64,000 nt of DNA. Source: Mycolicibacterium sp. BiH015. Lineage in GTDB: Bacteria > Actinomycetota > Actinomycetes > Mycobacteriales > Mycobacteriaceae. Below are positions 1 through 7,003 of this stretch, in pieces. Both the position numbers and the translations under genes were made by a program. Positions within the stretch are counted from its first letter, which is position 1, and each line of letters opens with the position of its first letter. Under the pieces are notes generated by a model that had not been told where the DNA came from, ran no database searches, and saw only the letters and a list, made by a program, of their open reading frames with translations. The stretch is from positions 1 to 64,000 of the forward strand of contig NZ_JAQGCZ010000012.1 of assembly GCF_027706845.1 (NCBI RefSeq), given 5' to 3'.

Positions 1-74
1 GGACATCTGCACACCGACCACCAAAACCGTCAACCCGCTTGCCAAACAGCAGCGGCTTGACATAGGAGAAACCC

Positions 75-359
75 ATGACAGCTCAGTCCGACAACGACCG
101 CCTCGACAACGTCGCACCTGGCGACCTCATCACGCTGGCCGTGCCCGACCGCGGCGACGGGCCGGCGGAATACAAGGTGGTGCACATCGATTCCCGCGAG
201 GATGCGTCAGGCAAGACGATGATCGTGACCCTGGAAGGCGACGACGGTGAGACGTGTGACGTCGAGTTGCCCGCAGACACGGTCGTCGTACGGACGCTGG
301 AATCCAAGTGGGAGTCCCCACAGAGCCCGACCCCGCACGAGGGCGATGGCCAGGCATGA
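75..359 (+). CDS. Small acidic conserved hypothetical protein
   Basis: This gene encodes 94 residues rich in Asp and Glu. I recognise no catalytic motif, signal peptide or membrane segment. The central part (about residues 15-70) alternates short hydrophobic stretches with charged turns, which suggests a small beta-rich cytoplasmic domain; the last 20 residues look disordered. The ATG has a good ribosome site, AGGAGA at 64-69, five bases upstream. It precedes the cutinase gene in the same direction with a 54-base gap, but nothing ties the two functionally. The reading frame is well supported by the RBS and by GC-rich third positions. The function is unknown. Confidence 0.75.
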   Translation: MTAQSDNDRLDNVAPGDLITLAVPDRGDGPAEYKVVHIDSREDASGKTMIVTLEGDDGETCDVELPADTVVVRTLESKWESPQSPTPHEGDGQA

Positions 360-413
360 GCTCACCGGCCGGCATCGGAGTTTGACCAGCGAACCGTGGG
401 GTACAGCAGGTCG

Positions 414-1118
414 ATGAAGATCAGTTCAGTTGTGGGTGCGGCAGGGGCCGCTGTCCTGGGAGTCTGTGCGTCGGTTGCGGGCGCCGTGGCTCCATCGGCG
501 TCGGCTCAGCAACCCTGCCCGGACGTCGAGGTCATTTTCGCGCGCGGCACCGGCGAGGCGCCCGGAGTCGGGGGCGTGGGCCAGGCTTTCGTCGACGCAG
601 TGCGCGCGCAGGCGGCGCCGCGGTCGGTCGGGGTGTATGCCGTGAATTACCCGGCGGGCAACAATTTCGACGACCGTGTTGTGTTCGCGCAGACCGTGAT
701 CGACGGCATCCGCGATGCGGGTAACCGCGTACAGACCATGGCGGACGCGTGCCCAGACACCCGCCTCGTCCTCGGTGGCTATTCCCAGGGTGCGGTGGTC
801 TCGGGGTTCGCCACGTCGGACACGGTGCCCAGTTCCGTGCCGACCGCCATCGCCCCGTCGCCCCTTCCACCGCAGACGGCGCAACACGTCGCGGCGGTGG
901 TGCTTTTCGGCGCTCCGTCCGGTGCGTTCCTGTCGAAGTACGGCGCGCCGGCGATCACCATCGGCCCGTTGTATGCGGACAAGACTCAAGAGTTGTGCGC
1001 GCCGGGAGACGGCATCTGCGACGGCAGCCCCGGCGGTGTTCCCGGTGTCGCGCACGCGCTCTACCCCGTGAACGGGATGACGAGCGAGGGCGCAGCTTTC
1101 GCGGTGGGACGGCTCTAG
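414..1118 (+). CDS. Secreted cutinase-family serine esterase
   Basis: The 234-residue product is a secreted alpha/beta-hydrolase of the cutinase (Culp) family, which cleaves ester bonds in lipids or polyesters outside the cell. Residues 1-31 form a signal peptide with a likely cut after Ala-Ser-Ala. The nucleophile motif GYSQG lies at 122-126 (Ser124), and the Asp and His of the triad fall in the C-terminal segment reading GDGICDG...AHALY. Four Cys residues fit the family's disulfides. I chose ATG 414 because it puts the signal peptide directly at the N-terminus; a GTG at 396 would add six residues. The length is normal for mycobacterial cutinases. The preferred substrate cannot be told from sequence. 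Confidence 0.92.
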   Translation: MKISSVVGAAGAAVLGVCASVAGAVAPSASAQQPCPDVEVIFARGTGEAPGVGGVGQAFVDAVRAQAAPRSVGVYAVNYPAGNNFDDRVVFAQTVIDGIRDAGNRVQTMADACPDTRLVLGGYSQGAVVSGFATSDTVPSSVPTAIAPSPLPPQTAQHVAAVVLFGAPSGAFLSKYGAPAITIGPLYADKTQELCAPGDGICDGSPGGVPGVAHALYPVNGMTSEGAAFAVGRL

Positions 1119-1122
1119 CTGC

Positions 1123-1377
1123 TCACGCGCCGGCCGGGACCGGATAGCGGTCGTTGACGTCGGCGTTGGTGTCCTTGCGCGCGCAGTGCGCACAACAGAA
1201 GATGCCTTCGTCGGTTTCGATGCCATGTCCGAGGATTCGGCAACCGCAATGCCCGCACTCGGGGGCGAGCGCAACCGCCGCGCATTCGATGCTGTCGAAT
1301 GTCGCGGTTCTGCCGTCGTGCCGGGTGACGGTGAACGCCTTGTCGTAGTCATTGCCACAGGTGTCACAAATGCTCAT
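1123..1377 (-). CDS. Small Cys-rich protein, probably zinc-binding
   Basis: This 84-residue protein carries a CDTCGN pair near the N-terminus and CGHCGC plus CCAHC pairs in the second half. That is at least three CxxC-type knuckles, typical of a zinc ribbon or a metallothionein-like metal-binding protein. The start at 1377 gives MSICDTCGN, placing the first knuckle at residue 4 as is usual for such proteins; upstream starts would add an Arg-rich tail that overlaps the next gene's promoter. It converges on the cutinase gene with four bases between stops. Its start is 68 bases from the methyltransferase start on the opposite strand. Metal binding is inferred only from cysteine spacing. Confidence 0.72.
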   Translation of the reverse strand: MSICDTCGNDYDKAFTVTRHDGRTATFDSIECAAVALAPECGHCGCRILGHGIETDEGIFCCAHCARKDTNADVNDRYPVPAGA

Positions 1378-1445
1378 GCGGTCCGGATTCCCGCGCCTCT
1401 CGAGGGCAAACGTTTGGGGGGTGCCGAAGCGGGCATCAAGGAGGC

Positions 1446-2138
1446 GTGACGAGCGCATACACCGACTTCGACGCCCCTGAGATCACGGTCGACGTCTATC
1501 CACCGCAAGAGGATTCACAACTGTTGATCGACGCCATGGTCCAGGCCGACCTTGCGCCGGGGGCCAGGGTTGCCGACCTCTGTACCGGCAGCGGCGTGGT
1601 CGCCGTGGCCGCAGCGGTTGCGGGTGCCAAAGAGGTCACGGCCTTCGATATCTGCCACAAGGCGGTCCAACGGGCCCGTGAAGAGGCTCTCGCCGTCGGC
1701 ACGAAGGTCGCCGTTCATCGCGGTTCCTGGGCGCGCGCAATCGAATTCGGTCCCTTCGACGTGGTGCTGGCGAATCCGCCCTACGTTCCGGTCGGCCCGA
1801 TGGACGACGGCGACGCCATCGCCGCGACGGCTGGCCCTTCGCAGGCGTGGGACGCCGGGCCCGACGGCAGACTCGTGCTCGACCCGATGTGCGCTGCGGC
1901 GCCCCTTCTGCTGGACGAGGGCGGCACGATGTTGATAGTCCAGTCCGAGTGCTCGGATGTGCAGCGCACACTGCAGGCCCTGAGGGCACACGGAATGTCC
2001 GCCGAAGTGGTTGCCCAGCAGCTGATCCCGTTCGGCCCGGTGATGACGGTGCGTGCGCCCTGGCTCATGCGGGCCGGTCTGCTCTCCCGGGGGAGCCGTT
2101 GCGAGCGAATCGTCGTCATCCGTGCGGACGCGCCGTGA
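1446..2138 (+). CDS. HemK/PrmC-like SAM-dependent methyltransferase
   Basis: The 230-residue class I methyltransferase has the SAM-binding motif VADLCTGSG at about 42-50 and the NPPY signature at 110-113. In the HemK/MTQ2 family NPPY binds a glutamine or other planar amide or amine. It lacks the N-terminal helical domain of true PrmC, so it is closer to the short HemK2/MTQ2-like group, whose bacterial targets are unproven. Translation starts at GTG 1446. Its stop overlaps the GTG of the CDGSH gene in a GTGA quartet (2135-2138), so the two are translationally coupled. Together with the diiron enzyme that follows, this looks like a conserved redox neighbourhood. Confidence 0.85.
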   Translation: MTSAYTDFDAPEITVDVYPPQEDSQLLIDAMVQADLAPGARVADLCTGSGVVAVAAAVAGAKEVTAFDICHKAVQRAREEALAVGTKVAVHRGSWARAIEFGPFDVVLANPPYVPVGPMDDGDAIAATAGPSQAWDAGPDGRLVLDPMCAAAPLLLDEGGTMLIVQSECSDVQRTLQALRAHGMSAEVVAQQLIPFGPVMTVRAPWLMRAGLLSRGSRCERIVVIRADAP

Positions 2139-2332
2139 CCGACGCATCAACACGTCTGGTCCGTGTCGTTCCAGGCGGACCGGTCATGGTGGAAGGTCCT
2201 GTGCGCATTGAACTTCCGGACGGTAGCGCCGTGGAATCCGATCGCTTCATGGTCGCGATCTGCGCCTGCCGGCGCTCCAAGACCTACCCGTTGTGCGACA
2301 CGAGTCACCGCCGCAGAGAACGGGCCACGTGA
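2135..2332 (+). CDS. CDGSH-type [2Fe-2S] protein
   Basis: This protein has 65 residues ending in a complete CDGSH motif: Cys43, Cys45, Cys54 and His58 in the pattern C-x-C-x2-S-x3-P-x-C-D-x2-H. In this family those residues bind one redox-active, labile [2Fe-2S] cluster. The N-terminal half is the short beta-rich part usual for bacterial members, and there is no membrane anchor. The GTG start at 2135 overlaps the methyltransferase stop by four bases. The stop lies four bases from the stop of the convergent diiron enzyme. An electron-transfer or Fe-S sensing role with either neighbour is an inference. Confidence 0.9.
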   Translation: MTDASTRLVRVVPGGPVMVEGPVRIELPDGSAVESDRFMVAICACRRSKTYPLCDTSHRRRERAT

Positions 2333-2336
2333 TCGA

Positions 2337-3347
2337 TCAGTCGAGCGCTCGTCGCAGCGACGGACGACCAGCGCGCCAGCTCGCCATCAGGTGATCGGCC
2401 AGGCGGTTCTCGACTAGATCGAAGGCCCGGATGCCGAACACGACGTCGACGTTGAGGTCGGGCTCTCGGGCGACCAGGTCACCTACCACGTCGGTGCGCA
2501 CCACCTGCTCGTGCACCGCGTCGGCCTCGACGTGCTCGGCGTAGAAGGCTCGGCACTCGTCCCGGGCGCCGAAACGCTCCAGCGCCTGCACCATCCGGCG
2601 TGACCCGGGCGGGGAGGTGACCTCGGTGGCCGCGAAGTGGCCCACAGTGGCACCCCGGTGGCGACGATGCAGCCCGAACAGCGACATCAGGTTGACGACC
2701 GCCAGGGACTCGGCCGGAACGTCATTGAGATATCCGAGGTAGGTGGTGTCCAGCTGTGCGGCCTCCATCAGGTCGGCGAACAGCTGCTGGTGTACCCGTG
2801 CACCTTTCCCCGCACCGAACTCGTCGAATTCGACGGCGACAAAGGAAGCCTTGGCCTGCCCGGTGAGCCGCGGAATCGCCCACGCGTGAGGATCGCCCTC
2901 CTTGAGGTGATAAAGCGACCGGTGGGCGAAGTACTCGCGCATCTGCTCCCAGGTGCCCTCGTCGCGCAGGTAGTAGGAGGGTCCGTTTCCGTTGACAGGC
3001 TCGACGCACAGCTTGTCGAGCTCCTCGAGGGCGCTGACGTCAGCCTCGATCGGGCCGACGGCGGTTTGGATGTCGGTGAGGAACAGCTCCTCAAGGCGGC
3101 CGCGCAGGTCCAACAGCCCTGCGTTCCACTCCCACGCGGAGTCGACGTCGGCGAACCCTCGGTAGTGCAGTTCGTAGCAGACGTAGAGCGCCAGTTGCAG
3201 ATCGATGCCGGCGGGGTCGGCGTCGGCGAGGGAGGTCTCGACCCGCGCCAGGTAGCGAAGAGGTGCGCGCTCGGCGAGCAGTTCCACGACGGACAGCGAG
3301 ATCGGACCGCGAGGGTCGGGCAGAGTTGGTTGAACCAGCAACGGCAT
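2337..3347 (-). CDS. Heme-oxygenase-like diiron redox enzyme
   Basis: The 336-residue product matches the 'iron-containing redox enzyme' (heme-oxygenase-like diiron oxidase) fold, all helical. Candidate metal ligands are Glu59/His61 (YELHYRG), Glu173 and Glu176 (VEFDEFG), His186 and the C-terminal cluster His272, Asp276 and His279 (EHVEADAVHE). That is the mix of His and carboxylates expected for a diiron site. Characterised relatives oxidise fatty acids, amines or amino acids, so no substrate can be named here. The start is ATG 3347; a GTG sits directly before it. It converges on the CDGSH gene, an attractive candidate electron donor. Confidence 0.8.
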   Translation of the reverse strand: MPLLVQPTLPDPRGPISLSVVELLAERAPLRYLARVETSLADADPAGIDLQLALYVCYELHYRGFADVDSAWEWNAGLLDLRGRLEELFLTDIQTAVGPIEADVSALEELDKLCVEPVNGNGPSYYLRDEGTWEQMREYFAHRSLYHLKEGDPHAWAIPRLTGQAKASFVAVEFDEFGAGKGARVHQQLFADLMEAAQLDTTYLGYLNDVPAESLAVVNLMSLFGLHRRHRGATVGHFAATEVTSPPGSRRMVQALERFGARDECRAFYAEHVEADAVHEQVVRTDVVGDLVAREPDLNVDVVFGIRAFDLVENRLADHLMASWRAGRPSLRRALD

Positions 3348-3561
3348 CACGTCGCCGTACGTACCCGCGGTGAGTTCAGGCAAACCGACGGGCAGGCAAC
3401 CCCGCGTACCCAGGGCCCCCCTGCCGCTACACGTTTTGCCGGGAATTTCACATCGGGCCCCATCCGCGATCGGCTCGGACCTCAGCGGGTAACCGGATCT
3501 CAAGCGCACCACAGCGCTGACCGAAGAACGCCAAGTCTCCAAAAGAGGTGAAAAGACGAAC
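3348..3561. promoter_or_regulatory. Divergent intergenic region with a GC-rich hairpin
   Basis: These 214 bases separate the diiron enzyme and the ferritin-like gene and must carry promoters for both. The one structure I see is a hairpin at 3391-3425, with arms GGCAGG and CCTGCC around a C-rich interior. It falls in the presumed 5' leader of the diiron enzyme. AAAAGAGGTG at 3541-3550 is the probable ribosome site region for the ferritin-like gene. No riboswitch consensus could be matched with confidence. Confidence 0.35.
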
Positions 3562-4557
3562 ATGGCTTCGAACAAGACGATTGACGCCGCCGCGGTCACT
3601 GCCTCGAAGGCAACACTGATCGCGCAGTTGCGCACCGTGCTCGACCTGACCCACACCGAGATCCAGGTCGCCGAGACCCGGGTTGCGCAAGCACGTACCG
3701 AGGCCGTCCAGCGTGAGCTGACGCAGAACGCCGAAAACGCGAGAATTCGCGCGGAAGCCATCGAGAAGGCCATCCGCGATCTGGGTGGCTTCCCCGACAT
3801 CATCGGGCCGTTCCTGGGACGGGCCGCGGCGGCCGTCAAGGCGCTCACCGAGCAGGCAGAGCCGTTCGACGAGGCACTTCTGGGCGATCTCGCGCTGGAG
3901 GGACAGTTGCTCGACCGTTCCCGCTACGTCAAGGCGTTGGCTGTGTCGGCGCGGGATCCCGAGGTCGAGGAGCTTGCGAGCCGGCTCATCACCGCACACT
4001 CCGCGACCGTGGAATGGCTGACCACGGTGCTGGCCGAGGACGCCCTCGGTGGGCCCGCCGCACTGAAGCGCACGCCGCTGCAAGCGGCCGCCGGGCTGGC
4101 GGTGAAGTTCGCCAACCTGCCGTTCACATGGTCGACCCGCGGCGCGGAGCGAATCGCCGAGGCGCTGCGCTCTGTCCGCCCGAACGTCGAAGAGCTGGTC
4201 GAGCGCGGCTCGAAGACCGGCGAAGTGGCGACCAAGGTGCTTGCCGGGGCACGTGACTCCGCGCTGCAGGCTGCCGAGCGCATCAGCCGTGAGCAGGGTG
4301 CCGAGGACGCGGCCGACGCCATTCACAAGGCACGCGGCGCCACCGGTGTGCTGGCGCCCGAGGAGTTGCCGATCGCCAATTACGACGACCTCAACGTCAC
4401 CGACGCCGCCAACGCCGTCAAGGATCTCGACGATCCCGCCGAGATCCGCGTGATCGTGGCCTACGAGGAAGCGCACAAGGACCGCCAGCGCGTGGTTTCC
4501 GCCGCGCAGACGCGTCTCGCCGCCATCGCGCAGGAAGTCGTCGGCATCAACAGCTAG
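3562..4557 (+). CDS. Ferritin-like domain protein with mycobacterial C-terminal domain
   Basis: This 331-residue, almost fully helical protein has an N-terminal ferritin-like region (about residues 15-165) with long amphipathic helices. An Ala-rich linker of helices follows (about 165-265). The conserved C-terminal module (about 268-331) begins LPIANYDDLNV and carries EEAHKDRQRV. The same layout is known from mycobacterial proteins annotated as ferritin-like. I do not see the full ExxH ligand set, so metal binding is uncertain. There is no signal peptide. A hairpin terminator follows 16 bases after the stop, so it is probably monocistronic. Its promoter lies opposite that of the diiron enzyme. 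Confidence 0.75.
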   Translation: MASNKTIDAAAVTASKATLIAQLRTVLDLTHTEIQVAETRVAQARTEAVQRELTQNAENARIRAEAIEKAIRDLGGFPDIIGPFLGRAAAAVKALTEQAEPFDEALLGDLALEGQLLDRSRYVKALAVSARDPEVEELASRLITAHSATVEWLTTVLAEDALGGPAALKRTPLQAAAGLAVKFANLPFTWSTRGAERIAEALRSVRPNVEELVERGSKTGEVATKVLAGARDSALQAAERISREQGAEDAADAIHKARGATGVLAPEELPIANYDDLNVTDAANAVKDLDDPAEIRVIVAYEEAHKDRQRVVSAAQTRLAAIAQEVVGINS

Positions 4558-4573
4558 TCACACCGTCACGTTC

Positions 4574-4605
4574 GAGGCCGGCACGGAGCAATCCGTGTCG
4601 GCCTC
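4574..4605 (+). terminator. Hairpin terminator after the ferritin-like gene
   Basis: A 13-base stem (4574-4586 with 4593-4605, one G-T wobble) encloses a 6-base loop, AGCAAT. It starts 16 bases after the stop codon. No T-run follows, which is common for mycobacterial intrinsic terminators. Confidence 0.7.
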
Positions 4606-4673
4606 GGCGCGTTTAGCTGCAGTGACGACGGGTACTGGGACGGCACAGTTCGCCCGCAGCGCAGGAGGCCACA

Positions 4674-4832
4674 ATGCCGTCGCTTTCCATGCCGTCGACC
4701 CGGCAGCAACCTCGGACCACACTTGCGCGCGCGTTCGCCGCGCTGCGGACATGGGGTAGCCCGAAGACCCCCACGCCGCAGCAATACTGGGGAAACCAGG
4801 AAACCTCGATCGGCTGGTGGAAGGCACTCTGA
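4674..4832 (+). CDS. Small basic 52-residue protein
   Basis: This short gene is preceded by an excellent Shine-Dalgarno sequence, AGGAGG at 4663-4668, five bases before the ATG. The product is 52 residues, basic in its first half, and ends in an aromatic-rich tail (PQQYWGNQE, then SIGWWKAL). There is no signal peptide and no clear membrane helix. It lies between a terminator and the Nudix gene, 33 bases before the latter's start. The strong RBS and the clean stop argue that it is real. I do not recognise a family. Confidence 0.6.
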   Translation: MPSLSMPSTRQQPRTTLARAFAALRTWGSPKTPTPQQYWGNQETSIGWWKAL

Positions 4833-4865
4833 CCGATTGCTGCCCTGCGCCCTAGTCTCTCAAGG

Positions 4866-5582
4866 GTGACGATCGGCTACGACAACGAGCTGCGCGACGG
4901 GATCCGCGAACGTCTGGCGAGACACGACCGCCGTAGCGTGACGGACCCCTCGAAGCGCCACGCCGCCGTCGCCGTGGTGCTTGTCGACTCACTCGTCGGG
5001 GAGGACCGGGTCGACCCGGCGCCGGTCGACGACTGGATCGCTGGCCGCCCCATGCCCGAGGATCTCGACGGCCGGATGGTGGATGTCTCCGGGGGAGCCG
5101 CGTTCCTGTTGTGCCGGAGGGCATCTCGGCTGTCTTCGCACGCGGCGCAGTGGGCGCTGCCGGGCGGTCGACTCGACCCGGGAGAATCTGTGGTCGAGGC
5201 TGCGCTGCGGGAGCTCGACGAAGAGGTGGGATTACGGCTCCCCGAGTCGGCCGTGCTCGGACTGCTGGACGATTATCCGACGCGCTCCGGATATGTCATC
5301 ACCCCCGTGGTGATCTGGGGCGCCGGCCGCCTCGAGCCACAACCCTCGCCCGATGAGGTCGTTGCGGTGTATCGCGTTGGGCTGCACCAGCTCCTGCGTG
5401 AGGACTCGCCCCGATTCATCGACATCCCCGAAAGCCCTCGACCGGTCGTGCAGATTCCGCTCGGCAACGACCTGATCCATGCACCCACCGGAGCGGTGCT
5501 GTTGCAGCTGAGGTGGCTGGGCCTGGAGGGGCGAAGCGACCCTGTCGACAGGTTTGAGCAGCCAGTTTTCGCCTGGAAGTGA
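4866..5582 (+). CDS. Nudix hydrolase
   Basis: This 238-residue Nudix protein has a perfect Nudix box, G-x5-E-x7-REL-x-EE-x-G-L, from Gly101 to Leu123. Glu116, Glu119 and Glu120 are the metal-binding carboxylates. The family cleaves pyrophosphate bonds in nucleoside diphosphate-linked compounds. The C-terminal extension and the helical N-terminal part resemble coenzyme A or NADH pyrophosphatase-like members, but the UPF0035 motif for CoA is not evident, so the substrate is open. GTG 4866 is the chosen start and gives MTIGYDN. A hairpin starts three bases after the stop. Confidence 0.88.
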   Translation: MTIGYDNELRDGIRERLARHDRRSVTDPSKRHAAVAVVLVDSLVGEDRVDPAPVDDWIAGRPMPEDLDGRMVDVSGGAAFLLCRRASRLSSHAAQWALPGGRLDPGESVVEAALRELDEEVGLRLPESAVLGLLDDYPTRSGYVITPVVIWGAGRLEPQPSPDEVVAVYRVGLHQLLREDSPRFIDIPESPRPVVQIPLGNDLIHAPTGAVLLQLRWLGLEGRSDPVDRFEQPVFAWK

Positions 5583-5584
5583 CA

Positions 5585-5608
5585 CGGAGAACGGCATTGC
5601 CGTTTCCG
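5585..5608 (+). terminator. Hairpin terminator after the Nudix gene
   Basis: The arms CGGAGAACGGC (5585-5595) and GCCGTTTCCG (5599-5608) pair with one bulged G and a 3-base loop. The hairpin directly follows the Nudix stop codon. The right arm carries a short T-run. Confidence 0.55.
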
Positions 5609-5627
5609 GCTCGGGCGCGCGGGGTAA

Positions 5628-6080
5628 ATGACATTCGTGACTGCGACCCATCACTGCGGACGGCACCGGCAAACACGCCGACGCGGCCGACTCGGGCGAC
5701 ATTTCGCCACCGCGGGGACGCTCGGTGCGGCCGGGGCGGCGGGCTGGCTACTGACCATGCAGATCGTCGGACCCGCGCCGGCACAGCCCCCCGCAGAACC
5801 CGCACAGTCTGTCGCTGAGCCTCCCGTGCGTGAGCAGATCCATCGGGAGGGGCAGGTGATCGCCGCGTCGGGGGATTCGTTCACGACAAGCACCCCGGAC
5901 GGGCAGACGACGACTTTCAGGATCACGCCCGAAACCGCGCAGATCGCCTCGCCGGCAGTGCAGCGTCACGTCGTCGTGGTCGGCGTGGTCCACGACGGGG
6001 TGGCAGTCGCAACAGCCATCGCAGACCAGGGCGCTGTCGGTCCGAACGGGCCACCAATGGATTACGGACTGCCGACCTAG
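5628..6080 (+). CDS. Membrane-anchored DUF5666-like protein
   Basis: The 150-residue product has an Arg/His-rich N-terminus, one hydrophobic segment at about 26-47, a Pro/Ala linker and an exported beta domain (about 68-135). The beta domain (GQVIAASGDSFTTSTPDGQ and following) resembles OB-like DUF5666 domains. The topology is a signal anchor with the domain outside. The start is uncertain: ATG 5628 lacks a strong ribosome site, and GTG 5637 would also leave the anchor intact. The gene stands alone between a terminator and a convergent phosphotransferase gene. The function is unknown. Confidence 0.62.
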   Translation: MTFVTATHHCGRHRQTRRRGRLGRHFATAGTLGAAGAAGWLLTMQIVGPAPAQPPAEPAQSVAEPPVREQIHREGQVIAASGDSFTTSTPDGQTTTFRITPETAQIASPAVQRHVVVVGVVHDGVAVATAIADQGAVGPNGPPMDYGLPT

Positions 6081-6094
6081 ATCGTGGGACCCGA

Positions 6095-7000
6095 TCAGCT
6101 GAATGACGGCGTGCCGCGCCACTCCTCCAGCGCTGCGCCCAATCCCTCAGCTAGCAAGGGCAATTGGGGAATCAACGTCAGACAACACACGAACTGAAGC
6201 CGCCGCGCACAGTCCATGACACGCAGCACCTCGCGATTCGTGGCGCGCAGACCGAGTTCTTGCGCCGCAGTGTCATAGTGATCGACCGCGTCCGCTCCCA
6301 GCATTGCGAGATCCCACTCGACAGGGCCTTCGCAGACGTCCTCGAAATCGGCGAACAAGACGCCGCGCTTGGTGCGGATCACGTTGTGGGACGGTCCGTC
6401 TCCCTGAATCGGCTGCACCGAGGCCTGCGGAAACGTCGACGCGAACGCCGCCGGATCGGCCAGTATCCGCCTCAGCCCCTCGTACTCCTCGCGCGCCCGC
6501 TCGATGTCACGCGTGGTGAGGATGTCGACGCCGCCGAGGCCTTCCAGCATGGCGGGTATTCCGTCGTTGAAGGGTGCCAGGAACGGCAGCTCCCCCGGAT
6601 AGCGGGCGAGCGCGGCGTGCAAGCGGGCGGCGAACGACAAATCCACAGCCTGGTAGGGCTGGTGGTCGTCGGCGACGTCGGCCAACTCCCAGAACGTGAT
6701 AGGGAACCCGTCCCGTCGGACTGGAGACCGGGGCACCAGCGGTGACGGCGCAACCACCGGAACACCCTGTCGGTCAAGCCAAGCGGTCACGTCGAGCTCT
6801 CGCTGCTGCCTGGCCGCCTGACGTTCGGGGAGCAGGCTTGCCGTCAAGACCACCGGAATGCGTGCCACCACCGGCTCCGGCCTTAGATGGACGACCACCG
6901 AGAAGACGTCGTGCAACACGGTGGGGTGCTCGACGTTAAGGCCGAGTTCGCGTGCCGCGACAACTGCGGCGGCGACAGCTCGGTTGGTCCGGTCTGTCAC
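6095..7000 (-). CDS. APH-family phosphotransferase
   Basis: This 301-residue protein has the aminoglycoside phosphotransferase/choline kinase fold. It carries a Brenner-like catalytic motif, QGDGPSHNVI (normally HGDxxxxN; Asp and Asn are kept, His is Gln), followed by the metal-binding DFED in place of DFG. Such enzymes phosphorylate small hydroxyl compounds, and most mycobacterial members do not give drug resistance. The GTG start at 7000 lies three bases beyond the stop of the upstream MscS gene, so the two form an operon. The His to Gln change is seen in other active APH-like kinases, so activity is plausible. The substrate is unknown. Confidence 0.8.
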   Translation of the reverse strand: MTDRTNRAVAAAVVAARELGLNVEHPTVLHDVFSVVVHLRPEPVVARIPVVLTASLLPERQAARQQRELDVTAWLDRQGVPVVAPSPLVPRSPVRRDGFPITFWELADVADDHQPYQAVDLSFAARLHAALARYPGELPFLAPFNDGIPAMLEGLGGVDILTTRDIERAREEYEGLRRILADPAAFASTFPQASVQPIQGDGPSHNVIRTKRGVLFADFEDVCEGPVEWDLAMLGADAVDHYDTAAQELGLRATNREVLRVMDCARRLQFVCCLTLIPQLPLLAEGLGAALEEWRGTPSFS

Positions 7001-7003
7001 GGC

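Noticed and set aside
3348..3561. SAM-type riboswitch in the divergent gap
   Set aside because: Some C-rich strings look similar, but the conserved core and pseudoknot could not be lined up.
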